DNA from: Chloroflexi bacterium OLB13
GTDB lineage: Bacteria; Chloroflexota; Anaerolineae; Aggregatilineales; Phototrophicaceae
NCBI GenBank assembly: GCA_001567485.1
Contig: JZRA01000142.1
Coordinates: 62,001 to 126,000, forward strand
DNA: 64,000 bases
Direction of reading: 5' to 3'
Shown here: in pieces, positions 52,933-63,622 of the stretch
Layout of the letters: each line of letters begins with the position of its first letter
Position numbering within the stretch: position 1 is the stretch's first letter
Notes under the pieces: generated by a model
The model's input: only the letters and a program-made list of their open reading frames with translations
Told to the model about the DNA's origin: nothing
The model's database searches: none
Made by a program: the position numbers and the translations under genes

Positions 52933-54183
52933 TCAATCGGCAGCCGCGGCAGCAGGGATGGGCCGGGTGACGCCGCGGTTCTTGATCCCCAACGTCAGGC
53001 CGGACGCGACGATGCCCATGACCGCCGCGCTGATGAAGATGAGATGATAGTCGCCCAAGTGGTCGCGGAAGAACCCGCCGGCGAAGCTGGCGATCCCCGC
53101 GCCGATCATGTGCGCGCAGTAGATCCAGCCGTAGATCGTCCCTAACGACCCGCGCCCGAAACGACTCGCCGTGAGGTTGATCGTCGGCGGCACGGTAGCG
53201 ACCCAGTCGAAGCCGTAGATGATGGTGAACAGCAGCATGCCCTGCATCTCAAGCACGAACGGCAGCGCCGCGAGGCTGAGCGCGCGGAAGCCGTAATACG
53301 TCGCCAGCAGCTTGCGGTTGTCGAAGCGTTCACTGAGCGCGCCGCTGATGAGCGACCCGACGATGTTCATCACGCCCATAACAGCGATTGCGCCGGCCAT
53401 CTCAGCCTCGACGAAACCGTGTTCGAGCGCGTGTGGCAGCAGGTGCGTGCCGATCATGCCGTTGGTGGTGTAGCCGCACACGAAGAAGCTGCCGGCCAGC
53501 AGCCAGAAGTCGCGCGTGCGGATCGCCTCGCGCAGCGGTGTCGTGCGGCTGTCGGCAAGCGCGGCCGATGCGGATGGCGCCTTGCCCCACGCGGTCGTGC
53601 GCGCATCTTCCGGCGAACTGCGCATGAACAGGGCCGCCAGCGCCGCCGCCGCGATGCCCGCCCCCACCAGCACGAGGATCACGGCGCGCCAGTTGCCGCC
53701 TGTGCCGGCCGCGATCAGCGTAGGCGTGAATAAGAACTGCCCAGCCGCCGACGCCGCGCTGAACAACCCCAGCACCATGCCGCGTCTGACGTTGAACCAG
53801 CGCATCGCCACGGTCGCGCCCAGCGTGCCGGCCACCGCGCCCGTGCCGATGCCGACCGCGACGCCCCACCACAAATGGAACTGCCAGAGCTGATCCATGG
53901 TCAGCATGAGCGCGAGGCCGCTGGTGATCACAGCCAACCCGCCCAGCAGCACGCGCCTCGGCCCGAAGCGATCCATCAGCACGCCGCCCAACGGCGCCCC
54001 GAATCCGAACACGAACAGGCTGATCGCCACTGCGAACGACGTTTCCGAGCGAGACCAGCCGAATTCGGCCTCAAGCGGAACCAGCACGACGCTCGGCGCA
54101 GTGCGGACACCCGCCGACGCCAGCAGGCCGAGAAAGGTAACAAGAGCAACGATCCAAGCGTAATGCAGTCGACGCGTGGTCAT
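52933..54183 (-). CDS. MFS transporter (oxalate/formate antiporter or monocarboxylate-like)
   Basis: 416 residues, 12 predicted membrane helices. FGAPLGGVLMDRFGPRRVLLGGLAV is the MFS motif A after helix 2, and GVMNIVGSLISGALSERFDNRKLL is the repeat in the second half. The N-terminus (RLHYAWIVALVTFLGLLASAGVRTAPSVVLVPLEAEFGWSR) is typical of the oxalate/formate:H+ antiporter-like group. The substrate may be a small carboxylate. The gene is divergent from sucA. Confidence 0.88.
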   Translation of the reverse strand: MTTRRLHYAWIVALVTFLGLLASAGVRTAPSVVLVPLEAEFGWSRSETSFAVAISLFVFGFGAPLGGVLMDRFGPRRVLLGGLAVITSGLALMLTMDQLWQFHLWWGVAVGIGTGAVAGTLGATVAMRWFNVRRGMVLGLFSAASAAGQFLFTPTLIAAGTGGNWRAVILVLVGAGIAAAALAALFMRSSPEDARTTAWGKAPSASAALADSRTTPLREAIRTRDFWLLAGSFFVCGYTTNGMIGTHLLPHALEHGFVEAEMAGAIAVMGVMNIVGSLISGALSERFDNRKLLATYYGFRALSLAALPFVLEMQGMLLFTIIYGFDWVATVPPTINLTASRFGRGSLGTIYGWIYCAHMIGAGIASFAGGFFRDHLGDYHLIFISAAVMGIVASGLTLGIKNRGVTRPIPAAAAAD

Positions 54184-54352
54184 GGAAAGCCTATGGACAG
54201 CGTGCGTAGGAGCGATGCGTCAACTGTAAGAGTTAAGCGGTGCGCGTCACAAGATCCAATTCGGCCCATGGACACCGACAACTTGGCCGCCGTTGTCCCG
54301 TGTTAGCTTTGCGTGACATGAGTAAGCCCGCGCAAATTGCGGCACGGTGAAC

Positions 54353-54358
54353 TATAAT
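54353..54358 (+). promoter_or_regulatory. consensus -10 box of sucA
   Basis: A perfect TATAAT lies about 64 nt before the ATG at 54422. No clear -35 is seen 16-18 bp upstream. It lies inside a possible longer coding frame (GTG 54347), which argues for the downstream start. Confidence 0.4.
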
Positions 54359-54421
54359 CTGCGGATAAACGCACGCAGGCTGTCGAAAAATACTTCGGCC
54401 GCCCTAGATGGATCAGTCGAA

Positions 54422-57205
54422 ATGTCGGTTTTTCAAGGTGTCAACGAGGGTTACGTCCTCGAACTCTATGAGCGTTATCAAAAGCAGCCGGACTCGGTAG
54501 ATCCGCGCACGCGGGCGTTCTTCGCGTCGTGGTCGCCGGAGGTGGTCGAGAACGGCTACAGCGCGACAGCCCACGGCGTGAGCTTAGATACCGTCGAGCT
54601 GACGATGCGCGAAATCCATAAGGCCGTCGGGGCGGTCAATTTCGCGCAGGCGATCCGCCTGTTCGGCCATGTCGAGGCGGAGATCGACCCGCTTGGCCTG
54701 CCGCGCCCCGGCGACCCGGAATTGTCGCCGGAGTTCCACGGCATCAGCTGGGACGACCTGCGCAACATCCCGGCCAGCCTCATCGGCGGGCCGATCGCCG
54801 GCAGCGCGTCCAACGCGTTCGAGGCCGTCAATCAGCTCTTGCAGGTGTACTGCGGCTCGATCGGCTTTGACAACGATCATATCCGCATCCCTGAGGAGCG
54901 TAATTGGCTGCGCGAGGCGGCCGAAAGCGGACGCTACCGCTTCAACTGGTCGCAGTCGCTGACGGTTCCGATGCTCAACCGGCTCACGCAGGTCGAGGCG
55001 TTCGAGCAGTTTCTGCAAAACACGTTCCCGACCAAATACCGCTTCTCGATCGAGGGGCTGGATACGATGGTGCCGCTGCTCGACGAGATCGTGCGGTTGA
55101 CGGCCACCAGCGTGACGACCACCATCGCTATCGCCATGGCGCACCGTGGGCGGCTCAACGTGCTGACGCACATTATGGGCAAGCCCTACGCGCAGATCCT
55201 GAGCGAGTTCCGCGACGCGCTGATTGCTGACGAGGTCGGCTATACGGTCGGTGACGTCAAGTACCACAAGGGCGTGCAGTACGAGATCGGCAAGAACGCC
55301 AACGGCGTACCGCTGATCGTAACGATGCCCCCCAACCCGAGTCACCTTGAGTTCGCCAACCCGGTCGCGGTCGGGATGGCGCGCGCGGCCGGAACCCGCA
55401 CCAATCACGCCGGAATGGCGAAGTTCGACCACGAACTCACGCTGCAAGTGCTGATTCACGGCGACGCCGCGTTCCCCGGTCAGGGCATTGTGGCCGAGAC
55501 ATTCAACCTATCGCTGCTGCCGGGCTTTTGGACAGGCGGGACGATTCACGTCATCGCCAACAACCAGCTTGGCTTTACGACCTCTCCGGTCGACGGGCGC
55601 AGCACGTTGTATGCCAGCGATCTCGCCAAAGGCTTCAAGACGCCGGTCATGCACGTCAACGCCGACGATCCGGCCGCGGTGCTGGAGACGGCGCGCATCG
55701 CCTACGCCTATCATCAGCGGTTCGGCAAAGACATCCTGATCGACCTCGTCGGCTACCGCCGCCACGGCCATAACGAGATGGACGAGCCGAACTACACCCA
55801 TCCGCTGATGTACCGCATCGTGCGCGAAAAGAAGAGCGTGCGGCAGGTGTGGGCCGACCGCCTGATCGAAAAGGGTCACATCACGGCCACGACGGCGTCC
55901 TCGATGTACGACGAATACATCGCGCATTTGACCGAGATCAACGAGACGCTGCCCCCGCCGGAAGAGCTGATGCCCGAACGCGCGCCTGAGCCACCGCGCG
56001 GCGCGGCCGCCGCGGTCATCACCGCTGTGCCGATGTTGGCGCTCAAGGCGATCAACGAGGGCCTCGCCAACATCCCGGAGACGTTCAATTTCACCTCGGC
56101 GCGCTTCAAAGGGACAATCGCCAAGCGGCGCGATGCGTTCAACGCGGTGGACGAGCCGCATGTGGATTGGGCCACGGCCGAGGAACTCGCTTTTGCGACC
56201 ATCCTCGCCGATGGCACACCGGTGCGCCTGACCGGTCAGGACAGTGAACGCGCCACGTTCAGCCAGCGGCATGCCGTCCTGCGTGACGTCAAGACCGGCG
56301 AGAAGTGGGTGCCGCTGCATCACTTCCCGCAGGCGCGCGCCACCTTTGAAGTCTACAACAGCCCGCTCAGCGAAGCGGCGGTGCTCGGCTTCGAGTACGG
56401 CTACAGCGTGCAGGAGCCGTCACGGCTGGTCTTGTGGGAGGCGCAGTACGGCGATTTCGCCAATGGCGCGCAGGTCATCATCGACCAGTTCATCATGTCC
56501 GGCCGCGAGAAGTGGGGGCAGACGCCTTCGCTGGTGCTGCTGCTGCCGCACGGTCACGAAGGGGCTGGCCCGGATCACTCGTCGGCACGGCTTGAGCGCT
56601 TCCTGCAGATGGCCGCCAAGATCAACAGCCGCATCGCCTACCCGACGACCGCCGCGCAGTACTTCCATTTGCTGCGCCGGCAGGCCCTGCTGCTGGAGAC
56701 CGATCCACTGCCGCTCATCATCATGGCCCCCAAGTCGCTGCTGCGTAAGGAGGCGGTATTCAGCCCGGCCCGCGCGCTGGCGGAAGGGCGCTGGCAGCCC
56801 GTCTTGCCGGACACCGATGCCGACCCGGCCGCCGTCACCCGGCTGGTGCTGTGCAGCGGCAAGTTCTACTATGATCTGGTCGAGAGCGAACACCGCGCCA
56901 AGCACCCGGAAACGGCGGTCGCCCGCGTCGAGCAGCTTTATCCGCTGCCCGTGCGTGAGCTGCGCGCCGTGGTCGAGTCGTACCCGAACCTCACGCAGAT
57001 CGTGTGGGCGCAGGAGGAGCCGAAGAACTCCGGCGCTTGGGAGTACATCGGGTGGCGACTGCGCAAGCTGGTTGAAGGTAAAATCCCGGTCGACTATGTT
57101 GGCCGCCGCCGCAGTGGCAGCGCCGCTGAGGGCAGCAAGAACGCGCATATCAAGAATCAGTCGCTGATCGTGGATTACGCGTTCAGCTGGCAGTTCGGCA
57201 AATAA
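54422..57205 (+). CDS. sucA: 2-oxoglutarate dehydrogenase E1 component
   Basis: 927 residues from ATG 54422. The start matches the E1 N-terminal motif ([33 protein letters not shown], which binds E2). Thiamine-diphosphate sites are recognisable: [68 protein letters not shown] and [20 protein letters not shown]. The C-terminal part has EYGYSVQEP and [24 protein letters not shown]. It decarboxylates 2-oxoglutarate in the TCA cycle and pairs with the E2 gene 29 nt downstream. A frame extending to GTG 54347 is rejected for lack of homology. Confidence 0.95.
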   Translation: MSVFQGVNEGYVLELYERYQKQPDSVDPRTRAFFASWSPEVVENGYSATAHGVSLDTVELTMREIHKAVGAVNFAQAIRLFGHVEAEIDPLGLPRPGDPELSPEFHGISWDDLRNIPASLIGGPIAGSASNAFEAVNQLLQVYCGSIGFDNDHIRIPEERNWLREAAESGRYRFNWSQSLTVPMLNRLTQVEAFEQFLQNTFPTKYRFSIEGLDTMVPLLDEIVRLTATSVTTTIAIAMAHRGRLNVLTHIMGKPYAQILSEFRDALIADEVGYTVGDVKYHKGVQYEIGKNANGVPLIVTMPPNPSHLEFANPVAVGMARAAGTRTNHAGMAKFDHELTLQVLIHGDAAFPGQGIVAETFNLSLLPGFWTGGTIHVIANNQLGFTTSPVDGRSTLYASDLAKGFKTPVMHVNADDPAAVLETARIAYAYHQRFGKDILIDLVGYRRHGHNEMDEPNYTHPLMYRIVREKKSVRQVWADRLIEKGHITATTASSMYDEYIAHLTEINETLPPPEELMPERAPEPPRGAAAAVITAVPMLALKAINEGLANIPETFNFTSARFKGTIAKRRDAFNAVDEPHVDWATAEELAFATILADGTPVRLTGQDSERATFSQRHAVLRDVKTGEKWVPLHHFPQARATFEVYNSPLSEAAVLGFEYGYSVQEPSRLVLWEAQYGDFANGAQVIIDQFIMSGREKWGQTPSLVLLLPHGHEGAGPDHSSARLERFLQMAAKINSRIAYPTTAAQYFHLLRRQALLLETDPLPLIIMAPKSLLRKEAVFSPARALAEGRWQPVLPDTDADPAAVTRLVLCSGKFYYDLVESEHRAKHPETAVARVEQLYPLPVRELRAVVESYPNLTQIVWAQEEPKNSGAWEYIGWRLRKLVEGKIPVDYVGRRRSGSAAEGSKNAHIKNQSLIVDYAFSWQFGK

Positions 57206-57234
57206 TTTCGCAAGCCGAGGGGAGATCAGGCGTC

Positions 57235-58533
57235 ATGGCAGTGAATATCACCGTACCGGAACTCAGCGAGTCCGTCACTGAGGCGACCGTCGCCGAGTGG
57301 ATGGTCAACGTGGGCGATTCGGTCAAGGCGGGCGATGTACTGGTCACGCTGGAGACCGACAAAGTCGCCGTAGAAGTAACGGCCGAGTCGGACGGCGTGA
57401 TCGCGTCGATCGACCAGCCCGCCGGCAGCGACGTGAAGGCCAAGCAGGTGCTCGGCACGTTGGACGCCAACGGCACAGCCAGCGCGCCCGCCCCTGCTCA
57501 ACCAGTCGCCGAGACAAAGACGCAGACAACCGAAGCGCCGCGCAAGACCGGCCCGCTCACCGTGTCTGATCGGCCGACAGCGACGGTACCCGTCTTGAGC
57601 ACGGAAGGCACGAAGGTCACGCCGGTCGCTCAGCGCGTCGCCGCGGCGTACAACGTGCCGGTCGAACAGGTGCCGGCCAGCAGCGGCAAAGTGACCAAGG
57701 CCGATGTGCAGCATTATGTCGAACAACAGCAGCAGCAGCCGAAGCCCGCGTCGGAGATCACCCCTGCGGCAGCGCCGGTCAAAGTCACCAATACGCAGCA
57801 GGTCTTGACGCTCACAGCCTCGACCGCCAACGGCCGTAAGGAAGAACGTGTGCGCCTGACCCGCCGCCGCCAGACCATCGCGCGGCGCTTGATCGAGGCG
57901 CAGTCGACCGCCGCCATGCTGACGACCTTCAACGAGATCGACATGAGCGCGGTCATCGACATCCGCACCCGCCGCAAAGAGGCGTTCCAGAAGAAGCACG
58001 GCATCGGCCTCGGCTTCAGCTCGTTCTTCGTCAAGGCGTCGATCGGCGCGCTCAAGGTGTTCCCGGCCGTCAACTCCGAGATTCAAGATCGTGACGTCAT
58101 CTATAAGCACTATTACGACATCGGTATCGCCATCGGCGCCGCAGAAGGCTTGGTGGTGCCGGTGCTGCGCGACGCCGACAAGATGAGCTTCGCGGCCATC
58201 GAGCAGGCGATCAAGGACTATGCACAGCAAGCGAAGGACGGCACGCTGTCCATCGAATCGCTGATGGGCGGCACATTCACCATCACCAACGGCGGCATCT
58301 TCGGCTCGATGATGTCCACGCCGATCTTGAACCCGCCGCAGGTCGGCATCCTCGGCCTGCACGCCATCAAGGATCGTCCGGTCGTGGTTGATGGCCAGAT
58401 CGTCATCCGGCCGATGATGTACGTCGCGCTGACCTACGATCACCGGATCATCGACGGGCGCGAAGCGGTGCAGTTTCTTGTGAAGGTCAAGGAGTTGATC
58501 GAAGAACCCGAACAACTCCTGCTCGAAGGATAA
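57235..58533 (+). CDS. sucB: dihydrolipoyllysine-residue succinyltransferase, E2 component
   Basis: 432 residues. A lipoyl domain ([34 protein letters not shown], lipoyl Lys in ETDKVAV), an Ala/Pro linker, a peripheral-subunit-binding domain ([28 protein letters not shown]), a Gln-rich linker, and the acetyltransferase-type core ([28 protein letters not shown] ... [17 protein letters not shown], catalytic His-Asp). An AGGGGAG site precedes the start. The E3 lipoamide dehydrogenase gene is not adjacent. Confidence 0.95.
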   Translation: MAVNITVPELSESVTEATVAEWMVNVGDSVKAGDVLVTLETDKVAVEVTAESDGVIASIDQPAGSDVKAKQVLGTLDANGTASAPAPAQPVAETKTQTTEAPRKTGPLTVSDRPTATVPVLSTEGTKVTPVAQRVAAAYNVPVEQVPASSGKVTKADVQHYVEQQQQQPKPASEITPAAAPVKVTNTQQVLTLTASTANGRKEERVRLTRRRQTIARRLIEAQSTAAMLTTFNEIDMSAVIDIRTRRKEAFQKKHGIGLGFSSFFVKASIGALKVFPAVNSEIQDRDVIYKHYYDIGIAIGAAEGLVVPVLRDADKMSFAAIEQAIKDYAQQAKDGTLSIESLMGGTFTITNGGIFGSMMSTPILNPPQVGILGLHAIKDRPVVVDGQIVIRPMMYVALTYDHRIIDGREAVQFLVKVKELIEEPEQLLLEG

Positions 58534-58560
58534 AACCGGATCGATCTTCGACCCTCAGCG

Positions 58561-58582
58561 CGGGCGGCCAATTGGCCGCCCG
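58561..58582. terminator. hairpin after sucB
   Basis: A perfect 22-bp palindrome, 28 nt after the sucB stop. Only a weak T-rich stretch follows, so it may be a terminator or an mRNA 3'-end stabiliser. Confidence 0.45.
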
Positions 58583-58911
58583 TTCGCGTTATCATGACGT
58601 GATCTGCAAGCGCCGGAGGCCCGACATAGTTTCACCAAGCGCAGCACAAAGCTAACGCCTGATGACTGCGGACGAACTGCTCGCTCATGCCGATCCATGA
58701 ATCGGATTCCTCGTTGGAGACGTCGTGTTCATTGAGCGATACAGCACGGCATTTTCTCATCACTCGGCACTTTCAACTACGCGTTTAAGCATCACCGGCC
58801 TGCTTTTGCCCTGATCTCGACAGCGGCGGATTGACACCGTTTCTGCCTGCACGCGTTTGTGACGGCTGTATCAATGTTGACGCGACCTGTCCAATGTGTT
58901 ACCCGTACGTC

Positions 58912-58927
58912 TAGCGCGTTAGCGCGT
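58912..58927. promoter_or_regulatory. tandem TAGCGCGT repeat, possible operator
   Basis: Two adjacent perfect copies of TAGCGCGT, about 25 nt before the start of the sugar-binding protein gene; TAGCGCGTTA is an imperfect palindrome. It sits where a repressor site of a sugar operon is expected. No regulator gene is seen. Confidence 0.35.
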
Positions 58928-58952
58928 GCGTTAATAATGTGAGGGAAGAGTT

Positions 58953-60355
58953 ATGGCCAAGAAAGACTTGCTCCGAGGTGTCAGTCGTCGTTCGTTTCTC
59001 AAGTCAGTCGGTGTCGGAGGCGCTGCACTCGCCGCCGGATCCCTACCGAGCCTTCGCCCGCAAGCAGACCCCGCTTTCAGGCGCCGTCTCAGAAACTTTC
59101 GGGTGATCTCCGAATCCTTCAGTGGAGTCACTTCGTCCCGCAGTACGATAAATGGTTCGACCCATTCAGCCGCATCTGGGGCGATATGGTCGGCGTGAAC
59201 GTCAGCGTCGATCACGTCAACCTCGCTGACATCCCCGGTTCAGCCGCCGCAGAGATCGCGGCCGGTGAAGGCCACGACCTGATCGAGTACCTGTCCCCGC
59301 CGTCACACCTCGCGCCTGCGGTCATGGACTTGACCGACGTCAACGAAGAGGCCGACCGGCGCTTCGGCACACGCGTGGAACTCACCCGCCGTTCGACCTA
59401 CAACCCGACAACCAACAAGTACTTCGGCTACTGCCACAGTTGGGTACCTGATCCCGCCAACTACCGCCGCAGCATGTGGGCGTCGGTGGGATATGAAAAC
59501 GGCCCCGCCACATGGGCGGATTTGCTTGAAGGCGGCACACGTATCCGCAACGAGCAAGGCATCCAGATGGGCCTCGGCATGTCCAACGAGCTGGACAGCA
59601 ACCTCGCTGTGCGCGCCGTGCTGTGGGCGTTCGGAGGCACTGAGCAGGACGAGAACGAGAACATCACGATTAACTCGCCAGAGACCATCGCGGCGCTTGA
59701 GTACATGAAGAACCTCTACGATAGCTGCATGACGCCGGAAGTGTTCAGCTGGACAGCCGCATCGAACAATCAGCTTCTGGTCGCCGGGCAGGCGTCGTAT
59801 ATCCTGAACTCCATCTCCGCGTACCGCACCGCCGCCGAGATCGACTACAACATCGCAGATGACATCGGGTTCGGCTCACCGCTGCTCGGGCCGACCGGCA
59901 TCGGTGTGGTCAGCGAACACGTGATCCCGATCTACATCATCCCCAACCACGCCCGCAACCCGGACGCGGCCAAGGAGTTCCTGCTGCACCTGACCGCCAA
60001 CAGCGACAGCCTTGTGTTCAACAGCAAGCTGTACAACTTCCCAACTTACTTCGATCTCGTGCCGGAGCTGACGCGGGACGGCGGCTGGCTTGACCTCGAC
60101 CCATTCGGCGGCCGTCCAGTCGACAAGCTGGCCGTGCTGCGCAACGCGCCGGAATGGTCAACCGTGATCGGACATCCCGGCCCGGCCAACCCGGCCATCG
60201 GCGAGGTGTTCAATACCTTCATCCTTCCGCAGATGTTCGCCGCGGTCGCACGCGGTGAAATGACGCCCGATCAGGCCGCGGCCGATGCCGAAGCCAAGAT
60301 GATCCCGATCTTTGAACGCTGGAAGGCTGAGGGCTTGATGGGCGGCGGCGCGTAG
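58953..60355 (+). CDS. Tat-exported sugar-binding protein, ABC operon 3, split by a frameshift
   Basis: ATG 58953 follows a GAGGGAAGAG-type site. The N-terminus has a twin-arginine signal (SRRSFLKSVGVGGAALAAGS). The frame breaks between about 59040 and 59100. The downstream frame reads QAPSQKLSGDLRILQWSHFVP and WFDPFSRIWGDMVGVNVSVDHV, a typical family 1 binding-protein start, and runs to 60355. One missing base joins the two. The restored protein is about 467 residues. LLHLTANSDSLVFNSKLYNFPTYFDLVPEL near the end is also typical. Without correction the second part would lack any export signal. Confidence 0.8.
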
Positions 60356-60384
60356 TCCACTTTGCATTTCGGCATGTCATGCAA

Positions 60385-60435
60385 TCACGACTCGCTCCTC
60401 TCGGCCACCTAGGGGGCCAGGGGAGCGAGTCGTGA
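60385..60435. promoter_or_regulatory. strong hairpin between binding-protein and ATPase genes, operon 3
   Basis: A perfect 14-bp stem (60385-60398 with 60422-60435), with an inner GGCC/GGCC pairing in the 23-nt loop. It lies in the 129-nt gap before the ATPase gene, the same position as hairpins in operons 1 and 2. Confidence 0.65.
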
Positions 60436-60484
60436 ACGCGCTTTTAGCGGACGGCGCTTCATCACGCGGAACAGGAAAGGTACG

Positions 60485-61552
60485 ATGGCAGTTGTCGAGA
60501 CGGTGAAACTGTCCAAACACTTCAACGATGTCAAGGCGGTAGACGGCATCGACATCACGATTCAAGAGGGCGAGTTTCTGGTGCTTCTCGGCCCGTCAGG
60601 AAGCGGTAAGACGACCCTCATGCGTATGATCGCGGGCCTCGAAAAGCCCACCGGCGGCACGATCAAGATCGGCGACCGCGTCGTCAACGACCTGCCGCCG
60701 CGCCTTCGCAACGTGGCGATGGTCTTTCAAAGCTACGCGCTCTACCCCCACATGTCGGTATACAACAACATCGCCTTCAGCCTGCGCCCGTTGGGCATGA
60801 CGCGCCAGCAGATCGACGACAAAGTACACTGGGCGGCGCGCATGTTCAGCATCGACCACCTGCTCAGCCGCAAGCCGCGCCAGCTCTCCGGCGGCCAGCG
60901 TCAACGCGTCGCGCTGGCACGGGCTATCGTCCGCGAACCCGACGTGTTTCTGCTTGACGAGCCGCTGTCCAATCTCGACGCCAAGCTGCGCGCGATGGCC
61001 CGCGACGAACTCAAGCAGTTTCAACGACAGTTGGGCGTCACGACGATTTACGTCACGCACGATCAGGTCGAAGCGATGGGCATGGGCGACCGCGTCGCAG
61101 TGATGAGCAACGGCCGGATGCACCAGCTTGGCACGCCGCAAGTCCTCTACCAATCGCCCGCCGATACCTTCGTGGCGACATTCTTGGGCACACCGCCGAT
61201 GAATCTGGTCGAGACAGACTCGTGTCTGCTCGGCTTCCGGCCTGAGAACTTTCTCCCTGAAGCAGCGCACCCCGATACGCCTCATCCGCTGGTGATCGAC
61301 TTTCACCTGACACGGGTCGAGTTTCTCGGTTCTGATCGCCTGCTGTACGGCACGATCGAAGGTGCGGACGGGCCGGTCAAAGTCGTCGGTGACCTGCCAT
61401 CGGTGATCGACTACACGCCAGAGCCGGGCACGATCTGCCCGATGATGGTCGACCGCCGTCACCTGAGCTACTTCGACAAGTCCACCGGCCAGCGCATCGC
61501 CCCGACACCTTTCGCGCTTCGCGGCCTGCGTGATCCGGCCGGCACGGCGTAG
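60485..61552 (+). CDS. sugar ABC transporter ATP-binding protein (MsmX/UgpC type)
   Basis: 355 residues. Walker A GPSGSGKTT, Q-loop VFQSYALYPHMSVYNNI, signature LSGGQRQRVALARAI, Walker B VFLLDEPLSNLDAKLR, switch YVTHDQVEAM. The C-terminal TOBE/OB regulatory domain is present (LLGFRPENFLPE). It powers CUT1 importers; MsmX-type ATPases often serve several transporters in one cell. It is the only sugar-type ATPase in the window and may energise operons 1 and 2 as well. The next permease starts 10 nt downstream. Confidence 0.94.
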   Translation: MAVVETVKLSKHFNDVKAVDGIDITIQEGEFLVLLGPSGSGKTTLMRMIAGLEKPTGGTIKIGDRVVNDLPPRLRNVAMVFQSYALYPHMSVYNNIAFSLRPLGMTRQQIDDKVHWAARMFSIDHLLSRKPRQLSGGQRQRVALARAIVREPDVFLLDEPLSNLDAKLRAMARDELKQFQRQLGVTTIYVTHDQVEAMGMGDRVAVMSNGRMHQLGTPQVLYQSPADTFVATFLGTPPMNLVETDSCLLGFRPENFLPEAAHPDTPHPLVIDFHLTRVEFLGSDRLLYGTIEGADGPVKVVGDLPSVIDYTPEPGTICPMMVDRRHLSYFDKSTGQRIAPTPFALRGLRDPAGTA

Positions 61553-61561
61553 GGGCGGGTC

Positions 61562-62530
61562 ATGGTGACGACATCTACCCCTCTCACCCGCAGTATGCAG
61601 CGCCGGCAGAGCCGGATGCTCAAACTGCTCGACTCGGAGCGTTTCCTCGCTTCGGCGATGCTGCTTCCGGCCGTCGCGTACATCGTGCTGCTGGTGGGCA
61701 TCCCGCTGGTCACCGCGATCCTTTTCAGCTTCAGCGACGCGACGATGGCAAGCCCCGAAATCGACGGCCTGAACTTCGACACCTTCATCACAGTCCTCAA
61801 CGATCCGGTGTTCCGCCGGTCGCTGGGCAACTCGATCGGCTTCACGGTCATCTCACAGGCGTCCATGGTGGTGCTTGGGAACGTCCTCGCATTGGCCCTC
61901 ATGAAGAACTTCCCCGGCAAGTGGTTCGTCCGTCTGCTGATTCTGCTGCCGTGGGCGACGCCGATCGCGATTGGCGCGATCGGGTGGCTGTGGATCTACG
62001 ACTCGGTGTACAGCCCGATCGACTGGATCTTTCGGCAGGTCGGCCTGCTCGGTATACAAGGCGATCATGTCGGGCTGATCTCGCGCGCTCCGAATATGTA
62101 CTGGCTCGGTCAATACGGGCCGTTCTCGGTCATTCTCGTGCAAATCTGGCGCATGCTGCCGATGTCGACCGTGATTCTGATGGCCGGCCTGTCGTCGATC
62201 CCGCAGGATGTCAAAGACGCGGCCGAGGTCGACGGGGTGGGGTTTTGGCGCACGTATTTCCAAGTCACCGTGCCGCTGATCCGCCCGATCATCCTCGTAG
62301 CGTTTCTATTCGGCGTGATCTTCACGTTCACCGATATGACGATTATCCACGTACTCACCCGTGGAGGCTCGGACAACAGCACACAAGTGCTGGCAAGCTA
62401 CGCCTATTACAAAGGCATCGACGGCGGCAATCTATCGCAGGGGGCGGCGATCGCCGTTTTCATGCTGCCCGTGCTGCTGGGCTTGGCGATGATCCTGCTG
62501 CGCATCGCACGCCGGTCGGAGGTGCGCTAA
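61562..62530 (+). CDS. sugar ABC transporter permease (MalF/UgpA type)
   Basis: 322 residues, six predicted membrane helices after a basic N-terminal tail (SMQRRQSRMLKLLDSERF). The EAA loop reads IPQDVKDAAEVDGVGFWRTYFQVTVPLIRP. Normal length, unlike the extended versions in operons 1 and 2. The stop TAA overlaps the ATG of the next permease by 1 nt. Confidence 0.92.
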   Translation: MVTTSTPLTRSMQRRQSRMLKLLDSERFLASAMLLPAVAYIVLLVGIPLVTAILFSFSDATMASPEIDGLNFDTFITVLNDPVFRRSLGNSIGFTVISQASMVVLGNVLALALMKNFPGKWFVRLLILLPWATPIAIGAIGWLWIYDSVYSPIDWIFRQVGLLGIQGDHVGLISRAPNMYWLGQYGPFSVILVQIWRMLPMSTVILMAGLSSIPQDVKDAAEVDGVGFWRTYFQVTVPLIRPIILVAFLFGVIFTFTDMTIIHVLTRGGSDNSTQVLASYAYYKGIDGGNLSQGAAIAVFMLPVLLGLAMILLRIARRSEVR

Positions 62531-63429
62531 TGGCCGAAAAGACGGATACCAGAGTACATCGTCCACACATCCCCTCGCCCGCGCGGCGGCGGGTCAACCG
62601 GCTTGGCCGGGGCGGGTTTCAGGCGGCGACGATCGCGTTCTTCACGATCTTCGCGGCATTCCCGTTCTACTGGATGCTGATCGCGACGTTCAAGACCAAT
62701 CAAGACCTGTACCGGCCGCTCAACAACCCGTTCATCTTCAACCAGCCGCCAACCCTCGACAACCTCAAACTGCTGTTCAACGAGACGAACTACACCGTGT
62801 GGATCGGCAACAGCATCTTCATCGGCATCGTCGTCGTCCTAATCACGCTGCTGCTGGCCGTTCCGGCCGCGTATGCGCTGGCCCGTCTCTCCGGGCGCTT
62901 AGGCGAACAGCTCGGCATCTTGATGTTCATGGTGTATCTGATCCCGCCGACCCTGCTGTTCATCCCGATGTCGCGCGTGATCACCGTGCTTGGGCTGCGT
63001 GACTCGATCTGGTCGCTGATCCTCGTATATCCGACGTTCACCGTGCCGTTCTGTACATGGCTGCTGATGGGCTTTATGAAGTCGATCCCGGCCGACATCG
63101 AGGAGCAGGCGACCGTCGACGGCTACACACGGTTCGGCGCGGTCGTGCGCGTCATCATGCCGCTGGCGCTTCCGGGCCTGCTTACCGTGGTGGTGTTCTC
63201 GTTCACGCTGACCATGCACGAGTTCATCTACGCGCTGGCGTTCGTCAGCATCAGCGCGCAGAAGGTCATCAGCATCGGCGTGACCAGCGAGTTGATCCGC
63301 GGCGACGTGTATTTCTGGCAGTCGATCATGTCGGCCGGCATCATCGTTGCGATCCCGGTCGCGATCATCTACAACGTCTTCCTCGACCGGTTCGTGGCCG
63401 GGTTCACGCTCGGCGCCGTCAAGGGCTGA
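62530..63429 (+). CDS. sugar ABC transporter permease (MalG/UgpE type)
   Basis: 299 residues from ATG 62530. FFTIFAAFPFYWMLIATFKTNQDLYR is the first helix and following loop; the EAA loop reads IPADIEEQATVDGYTRFGAVVRVIMPLALPG. An open frame extends upstream to 61921 but lies over the previous permease, so it is discounted. It closes the ABC operon 3 cassette. Confidence 0.93.
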   Translation: MAEKTDTRVHRPHIPSPARRRVNRLGRGGFQAATIAFFTIFAAFPFYWMLIATFKTNQDLYRPLNNPFIFNQPPTLDNLKLLFNETNYTVWIGNSIFIGIVVVLITLLLAVPAAYALARLSGRLGEQLGILMFMVYLIPPTLLFIPMSRVITVLGLRDSIWSLILVYPTFTVPFCTWLLMGFMKSIPADIEEQATVDGYTRFGAVVRVIMPLALPGLLTVVVFSFTLTMHEFIYALAFVSISAQKVISIGVTSELIRGDVYFWQSIMSAGIIVAIPVAIIYNVFLDRFVAGFTLGAVKG

Positions 63430-63622
63430 TCGAGGCACAGCGCAGACCGCCGCCGGCCGCATGACTCGACCGCCGGCTTGGTACGGCGTGGTCAGTGCGC
63501 CGCGCACGCGGTTTGTCGCTACAATGGGCGCGCAGGCACAGGTTCCGCCTTGACGCGCGCATCTCGACGCGCTGGCCGGGCGGGCGTGCCGGCAGATTCC
63601 CCCGTGCATAAGGAGAGATCAA

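Larger units (their letters stand above)
58534..58952. other. intergenic region between sucB and sugar ABC operon 3
   Basis: 419 nt without a convincing gene. It contains a perfect 22-bp palindrome after sucB (58561-58582) and a tandem octamer TAGCGCGT at 58912-58919 and 58920-58927, close to the next gene and near TTGACG (58877-58882). The octamers could be operator half-sites for a LacI-type regulator, but none is encoded nearby. Confidence 0.45.

Noticed and set aside
54347-54421. Longer sucA start at GTG 54347
   Set aside because: The extra 25 residues do not match E1 proteins and contain a perfect TATAAT box; the conserved E1 start begins at 54422.
58662-58700. Small reading MTADELLAHADP resembling the start of Uma2-family nucleases
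   Set aside because: Only 12 residues before a stop, with no recognisable continuation in any frame.
61921-62529. N-terminal extension of the last permease back to 61921
   Set aside because: It overlaps the preceding permease gene throughout, has no homology, and ATG 62530 begins a normal MalG-type permease.
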